This document shows, one piece after another, positions 1-7,801 of a DNA stretch of 53,713 nt. How positions within the stretch are numbered: the stretch's first letter is position 1; each line of letters begins with the position of its first letter. This stretch comes from Lachnospiraceae bacterium (lineage in GTDB: Bacteria; Bacillota; Clostridia; Lachnospirales; Lachnospiraceae). The stretch spans positions 1-53,713 of the forward strand of contig JAAUZC010000052.1 in the NCBI GenBank assembly GCA_014804795.1. The letters run 5' to 3'. Both the position numbers and the translations under genes were made by a program. Below the pieces are notes generated by a model. It saw only the letters and a list, made by a program, of their open reading frames with translations, was not told where the DNA came from and ran no database searches.

Positions 1-290
1 AGGCGGTAGGATTTACGCGCAGGCAGACCTGGCGTTTTGTGATCTTTCCCCAGATGACAGCGCGCACTTTGCCGGCGCTCACCGGACAGTTTGCATCCAT
101 CATCAAGGACTCTTCGCTGCTTTCCATCATTGCCGTCATCGAACTGACCCAGACCATGCGGGAAATCAGCGCCGTAAACTTCCGGCTGTTTGAATGCTAT
201 CTGTTTCTCGGCATACTTTATCTGTGCCTGACATTGCCGGTTTCTCTTGTCAGCGAGCGCTTAGAAAGAAGGTTTCAGTATGAAAGTTGA
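1..290 (+). CDS. Amino-acid ABC transporter permease, C-terminal part (5' truncated by window edge)
   Basis: The open frame runs from base 3 without a start, so only the last ~95 residues are present. They match the C-terminal half of HisM/GlnP-type permeases of polar amino-acid importers: the cytoplasmic EAA-like loop (RRQTWRFVIFPQ followed by a LPAL segment), the KDSSLLSIIAV stretch, then a final membrane helix (YLFLGILYLCLTLPVSLV) and a basic C-terminus. The stop overlaps the start of the next gene by 11 bases, so the two are translationally coupled. Substrate cannot be told from this fragment; the binding protein would lie upstream, outside the window. Confidence 0.88.
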   Translation, partial: AVGFTRRQTWRFVIFPQMTARTLPALTGQFASIIKDSSLLSIIAVIELTQTMREISAVNFRLFECYLFLGILYLCLTLPVSLVSERLERRFQYES

Positions 291-1017
291 ATTTCAGAAC
301 CTGTCCAAACAATATGAACCGGGGCATACCGTTTTGTCCCCCATGAACTTTTCGGATGAAGTCCATACACTGGCGATCATCGGTCCCTCCGGCGGCGGCA
401 AATCCACGCTGCTGCGCATCATAGGCGGCCTGATCGCACCTACCACCGGAAAGCTGTGGGTAGACTCCGAAGAAATAAAGCAAAATGAAGCTGCTCTGCA
501 GCAGTACCGCAAAAAGATCGGTTTTGTTTTTCAACAGGGAGGATTATTCCGGCATATGAATGCCCGGGATAATATTGCAGTTCCCCTGGAACAGGTACAC
601 GGATATGACCGCGCAGAAAGCCGCGGCCGCGCTCTGGAACTTCTGGAGCGTTTCGGTCTGAAAGAAGATGCGGAAAAGAAACCTGCTGCTCTCTCCGGCG
701 GTCAGCAGCAGCGTGTCGCTATCGCCAGAGCCGTAGCCGCCCGCCCGAAGCTTCTGCTTCTGGACGAGCCCACCAGCGCATTGGATCCGGAATATACTAC
801 CGAGGTTTTAAATGTGATCCGGGAACTGAAAGAAGACGGTATGCATTTTATCATCGTCACCCATGAAATGGGATTTGCCCGTCACGCCTGCGATAAAGTG
901 GCCTTTCTCTGCGACGGTTCCCTGATGGAATACGGAGAAAGCGCACAGCTTTTTCAGTGCCCGGAAACAGAGCAGCTAAAGCGCTTTTTGGGGAAACTTT
1001 TGGAGTGGAATATATAA
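280..1017 (+). CDS. Polar amino-acid ABC transporter ATP-binding protein (GlnQ/HisP type)
   Basis: This 245-residue ATPase would power the permease encoded just upstream. Walker A GPSGGGKST lies at residues 35-43, the Q-loop FQQ near 84, the signature LSGGQQQR at 138-145, Walker B LLLLDEPTSALD at 158-169, and the switch histidine in VTHEMG at 195. Length and motif spacing are standard for the HisP/GlnQ family (about 240 residues). It starts inside the end of the permease gene. Which amino acid is imported is not shown. The convergent neighbour starts 54 bases beyond its stop and no convincing terminator hairpin was found between them. Confidence 0.93.
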   Translation: MKVEFQNLSKQYEPGHTVLSPMNFSDEVHTLAIIGPSGGGKSTLLRIIGGLIAPTTGKLWVDSEEIKQNEAALQQYRKKIGFVFQQGGLFRHMNARDNIAVPLEQVHGYDRAESRGRALELLERFGLKEDAEKKPAALSGGQQQRVAIARAVAARPKLLLLDEPTSALDPEYTTEVLNVIRELKEDGMHFIIVTHEMGFARHACDKVAFLCDGSLMEYGESAQLFQCPETEQLKRFLGKLLEWNI

Positions 1018-1071
1018 AATTCTGTCAAATTCCGCACCTCCATACCGTCTCCCGGTCAGTCATCGTAACGA

Positions 1072-1467
1072 CTATAAATATTGATTCAGTTCCACTCTCA
1101 CCGCGTTTGGTCCTTCGATTATGAAAAACCGCACACCGTTTTCCCAGAAAGGAAGTTCCTCAATTCCATCACTGACAATGGTATACCCTTTTTCCTTCGC
1201 GAGCGCGTATGCCGCTTCCACATCGGTACAGTTGATCGCGATGTGATCGATTGCTCCCGCTCTCCCGGCACATGCCCCTTCATAACATTCCAACGTCAGA
1301 TCGCCGAATCTCAGAAACGCGACGTGCTGATGTCCATGGATGACCGTCTCATATATTTTCTCAAAGCCAAGTCCCACGTAGAAAGCACAGGTTTTCTCCA
1401 GATCGTCTGAAGGGATTCCGATGTGCTGAAGCCCATTACAAGTGTCCAAAATCTTTTTCTCTTCCAT
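1072..1467 (-). CDS. VOC-family (glyoxalase/bleomycin resistance fold) protein
   Basis: A 131-residue single-domain vicinal-oxygen-chelate protein. Two beta-alpha-beta-beta-beta modules are visible: an N-terminal one beginning GLQHIGIPSDDLEKTCAFYVGLGF, broken here as GLQHIGIPSDD and FYVGLGF, and a C-terminal one beginning AIDHIAINCTDVEAAYALA. Likely metal ligands are the His in QHIG, the Glu in LTLECYEG, the His in IDHIAI and the Glu near the end (VELNQYL). The start at 1467 is chosen because AAGGAG lies 9 bases upstream; a longer frame to 1566 has no ribosome binding site. Substrate is unknown; members include lyases, dioxygenases and resistance proteins. Confidence 0.82.
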   Translation of the reverse strand: MEEKKILDTCNGLQHIGIPSDDLEKTCAFYVGLGFEKIYETVIHGHQHVAFLRFGDLTLECYEGACAGRAGAIDHIAINCTDVEAAYALAKEKGYTIVSDGIEELPFWENGVRFFIIEGPNAVRVELNQYL

Positions 1468-1567
1468 CTGTTTTCTCTCCTTATTCTTTAGAAGGTTCGT
1501 TACAAAAGTAAGTGTATCATAATCCATCCGCTCTATCAAGCAGACACTATTTTTGCCCGCCGTCATG

Positions 1568-1990
1568 TTACTTTAAATTTTGATACTCTTTCAACCGTTC
1601 ATTCATGATGGCTGCCATTCTGTTATTTTTCTTCCACTCTATCACAGTAACGAGCAGAAAGACGACTGTTATGGCAATGACCATACCAAGTACCATAAAA
1701 AGATTATCCGCCTCAAACCATTCAAACCAGATGCCGCATCCCAAAACAAGCGCATTTGTTTCCAAATAATGCAAAACACATAGAATAAGCGTCATTTTCC
1801 GGCTGATCTCCCGTTCCGGATAAATAAATATGCCAAGGCTGCCGAGAAAGCCGACAATCAGTATCTGCCATAAAATTTCTACTCCGAGAGTCGTCTGCGG
1901 CCAGTATATTGTAATGTATACGGCAGTCACAAAGACCACGCTGGTCGTCACGCACATAAAGACAGAAAGCAATTTCTTCAATTTTTTCAA
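1568..1990 (-). CDS. DUF3021 family four-helix membrane protein
   Basis: About 140 residues with four predicted membrane helices (roughly LLSVFMCVTTSVVFVTAVYI, ILWQILIVGFLGSLGIFI, MTLILCVLHYLETNALVLG and LFMVLGMVIAITVVFLLVTV) and a basic cytoplasmic tail. It follows a LytTR regulator gene directly; DUF3021-LytTR pairing is widespread in Firmicutes, and in LytTR regulatory systems the membrane partner restrains the regulator. The start is taken as TTG at 1990, which has AGGAGG 8 bases upstream; a GTG at 1999 would overlap that ribosome binding site. The inhibitory role is inferred from context. Confidence 0.8.
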   Translation of the reverse strand: MKKLKKLLSVFMCVTTSVVFVTAVYITIYWPQTTLGVEILWQILIVGFLGSLGIFIYPEREISRKMTLILCVLHYLETNALVLGCGIWFEWFEADNLFMVLGMVIAITVVFLLVTVIEWKKNNRMAAIMNERLKEYQNLK

Positions 1991-2003
1991 CTGTCGCACC
2001 TCC

Positions 2004-2441
2004 TTATAAACCCAGCTTTTCCTTTAATACCGGAACATACTGTCTGGAAATCATAACCCTTTCCCCATTTTCCATATGTGCCTCAAAACGTCCGTTAAAA
2101 ACAGGACTGAAGCTTTTCACCTTTGCCAGATTGACAATGCAGGATTTGGATGCGCGAAAAAAATCGGTTTTCTGGAATCGCTTCTCCAATTCATACAGCT
2201 TCTGCTTTGTTTCATAGACTTCCTTTTCTAAATACAAAAACACCCTGTTATCCACTGCCTCAAAATAATAAATTTCCTCCGGCGCAATCTGAAAATAGTC
2301 ACTGCCCTGCAGCGCAGTTATCTTCTCCTGCCCGGCTTTTATGGCATAGACCAATTTCAGCATCTGCTTATCCACATGTCGACAACGGATAATGATCTCA
2401 TCTTCCTCTCCATCCGCCCGATCCACAATCGTAATTTTCAT
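2004..2441 (-). CDS. LytTR-domain DNA-binding transcriptional regulator (no receiver domain)
   Basis: A 145-residue protein whose C-terminal ~100 residues form a LytTR domain: IYYFEAVDNRVFLY, the KLYELEKRF helix, FFRASKSCIVNLAKVKSFSP and the ending GERVMISRQYVPVLKEKL are typical. The N-terminal ~45 residues have no receiver aspartate, so it is not a classical response regulator. GGAGG lies 4 bases before the start. It sits between an ABC-2 exporter and a DUF3021 membrane gene, all in the same direction with short gaps, and probably regulates that operon. Confidence 0.88.
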   Translation of the reverse strand: MKITIVDRADGEEDEIIIRCRHVDKQMLKLVYAIKAGQEKITALQGSDYFQIAPEEIYYFEAVDNRVFLYLEKEVYETKQKLYELEKRFQKTDFFRASKSCIVNLAKVKSFSPVFNGRFEAHMENGERVMISRQYVPVLKEKLGL

Positions 2442-2471
2442 AACGCCTCCAGATTTTGAAAAAGCTTTTTC

Positions 2472-3392
2472 TCAGCGATCCCTCAGTTTACGCCCCCTGT
2501 TAACCCATGCCGATACTCCTATTGCGATTATAGCACAGGCAAGCAAAAAAAGTATCTGGTATTGCAGTGAAATTTCATTTCCGTCAACAAAGACGGATAC
2601 CCCCATCTGTTCCCTGAATATCTCTCCTGCGCTCTCCGGCAGACCGGCAAATGTCTCCGCGATAGCATCTTTTGTGCAGACCATCCGCATCATGGCGGCA
2701 CCATGCAGCATGGGAAGGCATTTCAGTACGCTGCCGACACGCTCCGGCAGCATGGACATAGGCAGATAGATAGCGCTCACAAACCCGACAAGCGTTCCTA
2801 TAATAGTCAACATACTGCTCCACGCACTCTCGCTGTGAATAAAAAGCGCCAACAGATAAGCAAAAGAAGCATACACAAAGGTATTGAGCACGATCATGCC
2901 GAATAATCGGATGCAGTCTGAAGCCGCCAGAAACGGATGTCCGCATACCGCCATGTAAATTTCACCCAAAAGCAATGTCAGCATGCACATTCCGATCCCT
3001 ACAACCCAGGAAGAAAAAATATATCCGAGCGCTATTTTCAAACGCCTGACGGGCGCCGTATAAAAGCTTGCAAGCCTGTTTTTGGCTTCATCCTGCACCA
3101 TCGCTCCCATGACAGTCAGCACGATCGTGACGGCATTTACCTCCAGAATGCCTGCCAGGGTCCACATCTGTATCAGATACTCCGCGTTTTTCTTATCCGC
3201 GGCAGTATCCCGCAGACCGCCAAACTGTTCCAGCGCCCACACCACATTCTCGCTGTTCATATCCCCCAAAAAGATGATCATCAATGCCAGCACGATCAAC
3301 ATGGAAAGCACGGAAAAAAATACCGATACATAGTCTCTTATATAAATCAATATATTTCTTTTTACTAAACAGGTAATCTCTCTCATCTGCAC
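2472..3392 (-). CDS. ABC-2 type transporter permease
   Basis: A 306-residue integral membrane protein with about six hydrophobic helices: one near the N-terminus, a large extracytoplasmic loop, and five clustered in the C-terminal 200 residues. This is the topology of ABC-2 exporters (drug, bacteriocin or polysaccharide export). It follows its ATPase gene with a 15-base gap. A GTG start at 3392 is preceded by AAGGAG at 7-base spacing; an ATG at 3386 is possible. Substrate is unknown. The linked LytTR/DUF3021 pair suggests inducible export, perhaps of an antimicrobial or peptide. Confidence 0.85.
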   Translation of the reverse strand: MQMREITCLVKRNILIYIRDYVSVFFSVLSMLIVLALMIIFLGDMNSENVVWALEQFGGLRDTAADKKNAEYLIQMWTLAGILEVNAVTIVLTVMGAMVQDEAKNRLASFYTAPVRRLKIALGYIFSSWVVGIGMCMLTLLLGEIYMAVCGHPFLAASDCIRLFGMIVLNTFVYASFAYLLALFIHSESAWSSMLTIIGTLVGFVSAIYLPMSMLPERVGSVLKCLPMLHGAAMMRMVCTKDAIAETFAGLPESAGEIFREQMGVSVFVDGNEISLQYQILFLLACAIIAIGVSAWVNRGRKLRDR

Positions 3393-3407
3393 TACAATGC
3401 TCCTTCC

Positions 3408-4322
3408 TCAGTTTGTCTCCAGTTTCTTCCCCGTCACATCCAAAAACACATCATCCATAGAACCCTGCACCATTTCAAAACCGTCAATCATCCCTTCCAC
3501 ACCGGACAGGATCGGCAGTGCCGCCAGACTGTCCGGAAGAGATATCACAAAACAGTCTTCCTGTTTCCTATAATCCGCCTGCATTTTATCAAGCTGTTCT
3601 TCCACCGCAGGCGAGGCCGGATACAGCCGGAGTTTATCCCTGGCATAGGTTTCTTTCAGGGAAAAAGGCGTTCCGTATTCTTTTATATGACCTGCATCCA
3701 TAATCGCTATGTGGGATGCTCTTGCCGCCTCCTCCATATAATGGGTTGTCAAAAAAATTGTCATATTCTCCTCTTTGCGCAATTTCTCCAGACACTCCCA
3801 CACCTTTTTCCTTGTAGCCGGATCAAGTCCGGTCGTCGGTTCATCCAAAAACATAATCTCCGGCGTATTGACTAACGCCCTTGCAATTTCACACCGCCTT
3901 TTCTGTCCTCCGGAAAGTTTTGCAAACCTTCTGTTGTAAACATCCTGTAAATCCAATATGCTGCAGATCCTCTCAATATTTGACGCAAGCTTTCTGCGGT
4001 CTTTCTCATAGAGTTCTCCTCTGATAAACAGGTTTTCTTTCACTGTCAGCCTGTCATCCAGACAATTATTCTGATAGACAACTCCGATGCGTTTTCTGAT
4101 TTCCCCGTCCTCTCTGCCTGCCGAAAAACCGCATATCTTTATGCTCCCCGCTGTCGGCCGGTATAGCGTGCAAAGCATATTGATGGTAGTAGACTTTCCG
4201 GCGCCGTTGATTCCCAGAAAACCGAACAGTTCTCCCTTCTCCACCTGAAAACCTATGTCATCCACCGCTTTTACCTCTCCAAAATATTTTTTCAATCCTT
4301 CCACTTCGATTATTAGCTCCAT
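3408..4322 (-). CDS. ABC-2 exporter ATP-binding protein
   Basis: A 304-residue ATPase of the DrrA/CcmA-like exporter class. Walker A is GINGAGKST at 37-45, signature LSGGQKRR starts near 136, Walker B IMFLDEPTTGLDP near 156-168, and the switch region is LTTHYMEEA. The C-terminal ~80 residues are the extension common in this class. It is the first gene of a five-gene run (ATPase, permease, LytTR, DUF3021, VOC). GGTGAGG lies just upstream of the ATG. The intergenic region ahead of it carries a tandem 37-bp repeat and the terminator of the preceding operon. Confidence 0.9.
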   Translation of the reverse strand: MELIIEVEGLKKYFGEVKAVDDIGFQVEKGELFGFLGINGAGKSTTINMLCTLYRPTAGSIKICGFSAGREDGEIRKRIGVVYQNNCLDDRLTVKENLFIRGELYEKDRRKLASNIERICSILDLQDVYNRRFAKLSGGQKRRCEIARALVNTPEIMFLDEPTTGLDPATRKKVWECLEKLRKEENMTIFLTTHYMEEAARASHIAIMDAGHIKEYGTPFSLKETYARDKLRLYPASPAVEEQLDKMQADYRKQEDCFVISLPDSLAALPILSGVEGMIDGFEMVQGSMDDVFLDVTGKKLETN

Positions 4323-4363
4323 GCTTTCCTCACCTTTCCATTTTCCTACGAACTGCCCCTATG

Positions 4364-4437
4364 CTAAGTAACGACCGCTCGCTTCGCAGGCAGTCTTATA
4401 CTAAGCAACGACCGCTCGCTTCGCAGGCAGTCTTATG
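4364..4437. repeat. Tandem 37-bp direct repeat (two copies)
   Basis: Positions 4364-4400 and 4401-4437 are head-to-tail copies, identical except at the sixth and last bases. The unit is GC-rich with a core ACGACCGCTCGCTTCGCAGG. It lies between the start of the ABC-2 operon and the terminator of the MacB-type operon. It has no coding potential and only two copies without spacers, so it is not a CRISPR array. Confidence 0.85.
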
Positions 4438-4440
4438 CTA

Positions 4441-4485
4441 GCAAAAAGAGCAGCTCTCCGCAATAAAGATGCGGTAAGCTGCTCT
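4441..4485 (-). terminator. Intrinsic terminator of the two-component/MacB-type ABC operon
   Basis: The arms AGAGCAGCT (4447-4455) and AGCTGCTCT (4477-4485) pair perfectly, with an inner CCGC/GCGG stem. Read on the minus strand the hairpin is followed by five U residues (A-run at 4443-4447 on the plus strand). It lies 60 bases after the permease stop. Confidence 0.88.
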
Positions 4486-4544
4486 CTCAAAAGAGTGAGT
4501 TACGTTTTAAAGAAATGAACTGCACTGAAGACACTCCAAAATAT

Positions 4545-7046
4545 CTATTCCACCCTTTCGATAGACTCTACAATACTCATCCTGCTGACTTTCTTAAGCG
4601 GAATGCAGGTTGCGATCAGGCAGGCCCCGATTGCAGAGATCGCCGCCAACAGCATCGGCATAACAGGTAGAGGAATGATGCGGATTTCACCGGCTGCCGC
4701 GGCTTCTATGAACATCACAGCAAGATATCCGGCCGCAGCGCCGATCGCTGACGCTATCATCCCATAGTACGCCCCTTCCCACAAAAATACTTTGTAAAGG
4801 CTTGTCCCGCTCATGCCGATCGCTCTCTGCATACCGATCTCCGCAACCCGGGTATGAATGCCGGTATACACCGTATTGACAATATTGAGCAGACCGATCA
4901 ACGCCACAAATAAAATCAGTCCCCAGGCTAACAGACGTATCTGTTCAAAACTCTCCGCAAGCTGTCTGTCCGTCTGTTCATAGGATACAGACACGCTGCC
5001 CGGAATCCGCCTGCAAAACTGCACAAGGTTCTCGTCAAAAGCCGCCCTGTCGGCATCCTTTGTCAGAATAGGCCGCAGTTCCTTATAATTCTCCTCTCCG
5101 GTAAGTTCGGGATATAGTCGATCGCTCACCATCACCTGGACACCGTTTGTAAATCCGCTGTTTCCCACACTGAAATACATATCATAGCCGCTTAAAGACA
5201 ACAGCACCTGCATTTCTTTCCCGGCAACAGTAATGTATGACCCCTCTTCAATATGCGTGGTTCCAATCTCTATGCCCTCCACCTGCATGGGAATCGGATT
5301 GCGGATGACACAGCCCTCTCCATTTTTTATCTGATCCAGTTGTTCCAATGTCAAAGACTCGGAAAAAACATGATCCATCCAGCAGTCATTTAAACCGAAA
5401 ATCTGAAATGTCTCCCCCATCCCCAGAGAGATATCGGTCTCCATCCCGATCGGACGATTCTGCTCATCCAGATCATATAAGGAAAACTGCTCCGCCGCCA
5501 CAGCCGACACATTTCCATCCGCCTTAAGCGCCTTAAGTTCTCTGGGTGAAATGCCGGTCTGCTCATTGACCACCGAGTAGTCTCCCAGATGTTCCTGCAT
5601 GTCCGCGGAGGTGTCCAACAGAGAGGTAAAGCTTTGCAGTACAATAAAGACAGTGATGCTCATGATCAGGGACAGAATCGTGATTGCTGTGCGGCCCGGA
5701 CTTCGCCTCAGATTCAGTCGGGCGTAAAAAGCTTCAAAGCTGTATATCCGCCTCGCTTTTCTGTTTCTTCTCTTAATCTTCACAGGCCTGCCTGCCATAG
5801 CTGTGACAGGAGATACTTTCGCCGCATAGCGGGCGGCCGGAGCGGCCGCAAGAAACGCGGAAAACAGCGTGATCACTGCCCCTGCCGACAAAAAAATACC
5901 TTTGCCGGAACTGTTCTCCGCGATCAGCCGGTTCAGTTCTTCCGCGTTCTGTACTAAGAAGATTTCCGGCGGCAGCAGACCGGTGGCCGCAGTGAGGATT
6001 CCCTTGGCGGAAAGAATACCAAACAGAAGTCCTGCGGGGATGCCGACCGCACAGAGGATGATCACCTGGGCAGTTACAAGAAAATAAAGCTGCCCTCTCT
6101 CCCCTCCCATGGCCCGAAGGACGCCGTACTGTCCGATCCGTCTGGAAACAGCAATCTTCAAAATGTTATAGATCACTAATCCTGCCGCAAAAAGCAACAA
6201 CACACCGACCATGATCCCGGCGGCCAACATATAGGAAAATCCCTGACCGGAAAGTTCCGTATCAACTTTTTCTCCATCATACCGGATGCCCAGAGCCTCC
6301 AGATATACCACATTGTAAAGCGTATCGAGTTCATGGACGGACAGCGTCAGGATCAGGTCATCCATCGTATCCTGAAATTCTTTTCTGTCTCTTGTCCGTA
6401 TGTCCACATTATAGTAGAGATACCTCTCCGGCAGCAATACCTTCGCCGTTCCCTCTCCCACAATACCGGAGACACCGCCGCCTGTGTAATTTAAATAGTT
6501 GCCCTCTGTAATTCCCACCAGAACAAAATCCGCGGCAAAATCACAGGATTCTCTTTCAATCCCATGACGCAGCGCTTTTGACAGCGCAAGATGGATGGTA
6601 TCCCCGGGTTTTCCCGCAAAACCAAGATATTGCAGTACATCCTCCGGCAGCGCGATCTCCATCGGCGCATCCGGCAGACGTCCTTCCTTCAGTCTTGACA
6701 AAGAGGGATAGACGGCAGCCACATCCTCCTCATACTCATTTAACCCTAACGTCAGAGACGTATTAATCTCCATACTGCCAAGTGTCACATATTTTCCGAC
6801 AAAGGACAATCTGGAATCCTTTTCCAGTATGGCCGCCTGCCTTTCATCCATCTGTAAAAAGGTGGCATAGCGGTCGCCTCCCAGCGCGATTGCCTGCTGC
6901 TGTCTCATAGCGGACAACACTCCCATCGACTGACTGAGAGCCGTGGTCATCATGGTGGACAGGAGGATGGCCAGCAAAATCAAAAAAGAAGTGACTCTCT
7001 GGGCCATCAATTCTTTCTTCGCCAAAATTTTATAATTTTTCATCAT
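4545..7046 (-). CDS. MacB/FtsX-type ABC transporter permease with two FtsX domains
   Basis: An 833-residue permease with eight predicted helices in the duplicated MacB/FtsX layout: one N-terminal helix, a ~220-residue extracellular domain, three helices, a basic cytoplasmic link (KIKRRNRKARR), a second helix plus extracellular domain, and three final helices. The cytoplasmic RAMGGERGQ and RAIGMSGTS segments are the typical FtsX coupling motifs. Its ATG overlaps the stop of the ATPase gene (ATGA), so the two subunits are coupled. With the upstream kinase/regulator pair this resembles envelope-stress or peptide-resistance transporters, which use the energy for mechanotransmission rather than classical transport. 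Target unknown. Confidence 0.9.
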   Translation of the reverse strand: MMKNYKILAKKELMAQRVTSFLILLAILLSTMMTTALSQSMGVLSAMRQQQAIALGGDRYATFLQMDERQAAILEKDSRLSFVGKYVTLGSMEINTSLTLGLNEYEEDVAAVYPSLSRLKEGRLPDAPMEIALPEDVLQYLGFAGKPGDTIHLALSKALRHGIERESCDFAADFVLVGITEGNYLNYTGGGVSGIVGEGTAKVLLPERYLYYNVDIRTRDRKEFQDTMDDLILTLSVHELDTLYNVVYLEALGIRYDGEKVDTELSGQGFSYMLAAGIMVGVLLLFAAGLVIYNILKIAVSRRIGQYGVLRAMGGERGQLYFLVTAQVIILCAVGIPAGLLFGILSAKGILTAATGLLPPEIFLVQNAEELNRLIAENSSGKGIFLSAGAVITLFSAFLAAAPAARYAAKVSPVTAMAGRPVKIKRRNRKARRIYSFEAFYARLNLRRSPGRTAITILSLIMSITVFIVLQSFTSLLDTSADMQEHLGDYSVVNEQTGISPRELKALKADGNVSAVAAEQFSLYDLDEQNRPIGMETDISLGMGETFQIFGLNDCWMDHVFSESLTLEQLDQIKNGEGCVIRNPIPMQVEGIEIGTTHIEEGSYITVAGKEMQVLLSLSGYDMYFSVGNSGFTNGVQVMVSDRLYPELTGEENYKELRPILTKDADRAAFDENLVQFCRRIPGSVSVSYEQTDRQLAESFEQIRLLAWGLILFVALIGLLNIVNTVYTGIHTRVAEIGMQRAIGMSGTSLYKVFLWEGAYYGMIASAIGAAAGYLAVMFIEAAAAGEIRIIPLPVMPMLLAAISAIGACLIATCIPLKKVSRMSIVESIERVE

Positions 7047-7714
7047 CCGGCCACCTCCGACAAAATACCGTCCACAATGGAAAGCTGACGGTCCGCCATC
7101 CCGGCAATCCCCGGGTCATGGGTAATGACGATCAGTGTCTTTCCCATTTTCTCGCGCACTGTCTGCAGCATTTCCATCACTTCCCGGCCGTTTTTGCTGT
7201 CCAGATTTCCGGTGGGCTCATCCGCAAAAACAATATCCGGCTTCGCGATGAGAGCTCTTGCGATAGCCACCCTCTGTTGTTGTCCGCCGGAAAGTTCATG
7301 GGGCAGATGGTTTAGACGATCACCGATGCCGAGAAGTCCTGAAAGTTCTTCCAGATAATCCTCGTCCGGTTTCTTTTTATCCAGTAACAATGGCATAAGA
7401 ATATTCTCTCCGGCCGTCAAAACCGGGAGCAGATTGAACTGCTGAAAAACAAATCCGATACGCCTGCGGCGAAAGGCAGACAATTCCCTGTCGGTCAGGC
7501 CGTAAATGTCCTTACCGTCATAGAAAATCTGTCCGGATGTGGGACTGTCCAGTCCGGACAGCATATGCAGCAGCGTACTTTTCCCACTGCCGGAAGGACC
7601 TGTGACAGAAACAAAATCACCCTGCCCGATCTTCAGAGATACCCGGTTCAGGGCAATGATCCTGCTCTCCCCCTCCCCGTAGATTTTTGATAATCCTTTT
7701 GCCTCAATATTCAT
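7043..7714 (-). CDS. LolD/MacB-family ABC transporter ATP-binding protein
   Basis: A 223-residue ATPase with Walker A GPSGSGKST at 39-47, Q-loop FQQFNLLP near 90, signature LSGGQQQRVA at 141, Walker B VFADEPTGNLD (the GNLD ending is characteristic of the LolD/MacB/BceA group) and the switch VITHDP. It is the partner of the following permease, whose start overlaps its stop by 4 bases. AAGGAGGG lies ahead of the ATG. An 87-base gap with a perfect hairpin separates it from the kinase gene. Confidence 0.92.
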   Translation of the reverse strand: MNIEAKGLSKIYGEGESRIIALNRVSLKIGQGDFVSVTGPSGSGKSTLLHMLSGLDSPTSGQIFYDGKDIYGLTDRELSAFRRRRIGFVFQQFNLLPVLTAGENILMPLLLDKKKPDEDYLEELSGLLGIGDRLNHLPHELSGGQQQRVAIARALIAKPDIVFADEPTGNLDSKNGREVMEMLQTVREKMGKTLIVITHDPGIAGMADRQLSIVDGILSEVAG

Positions 7715-7733
7715 AAAAGCACCCTCCTTATCC

Positions 7734-7760
7734 GGGCTTACAAATTTATTTTGTAAGCCC
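7734..7760. other. Perfect 11-bp inverted repeat inside the two-component/ABC operon
   Basis: GGGCTTACAAA (7734-7744) and TTTGTAAGCCC (7750-7760) pair with a 5-base loop. In the transcript it lies between the kinase stop and the ribosome binding site of the ATPase gene. It is not followed by a U-tract, so it is probably an mRNA stability or processing element or a DNA operator rather than a terminator. Confidence 0.7.
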
Positions 7761-7801
7761 TTTGATACAAGAGAGTGTATCGCACAAATCTCAAGAAAAA
7801 C

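Noticed and set aside
4364-4437. Possible CRISPR array
   Set aside because: Only two units in direct contact, no spacers, no cas genes.
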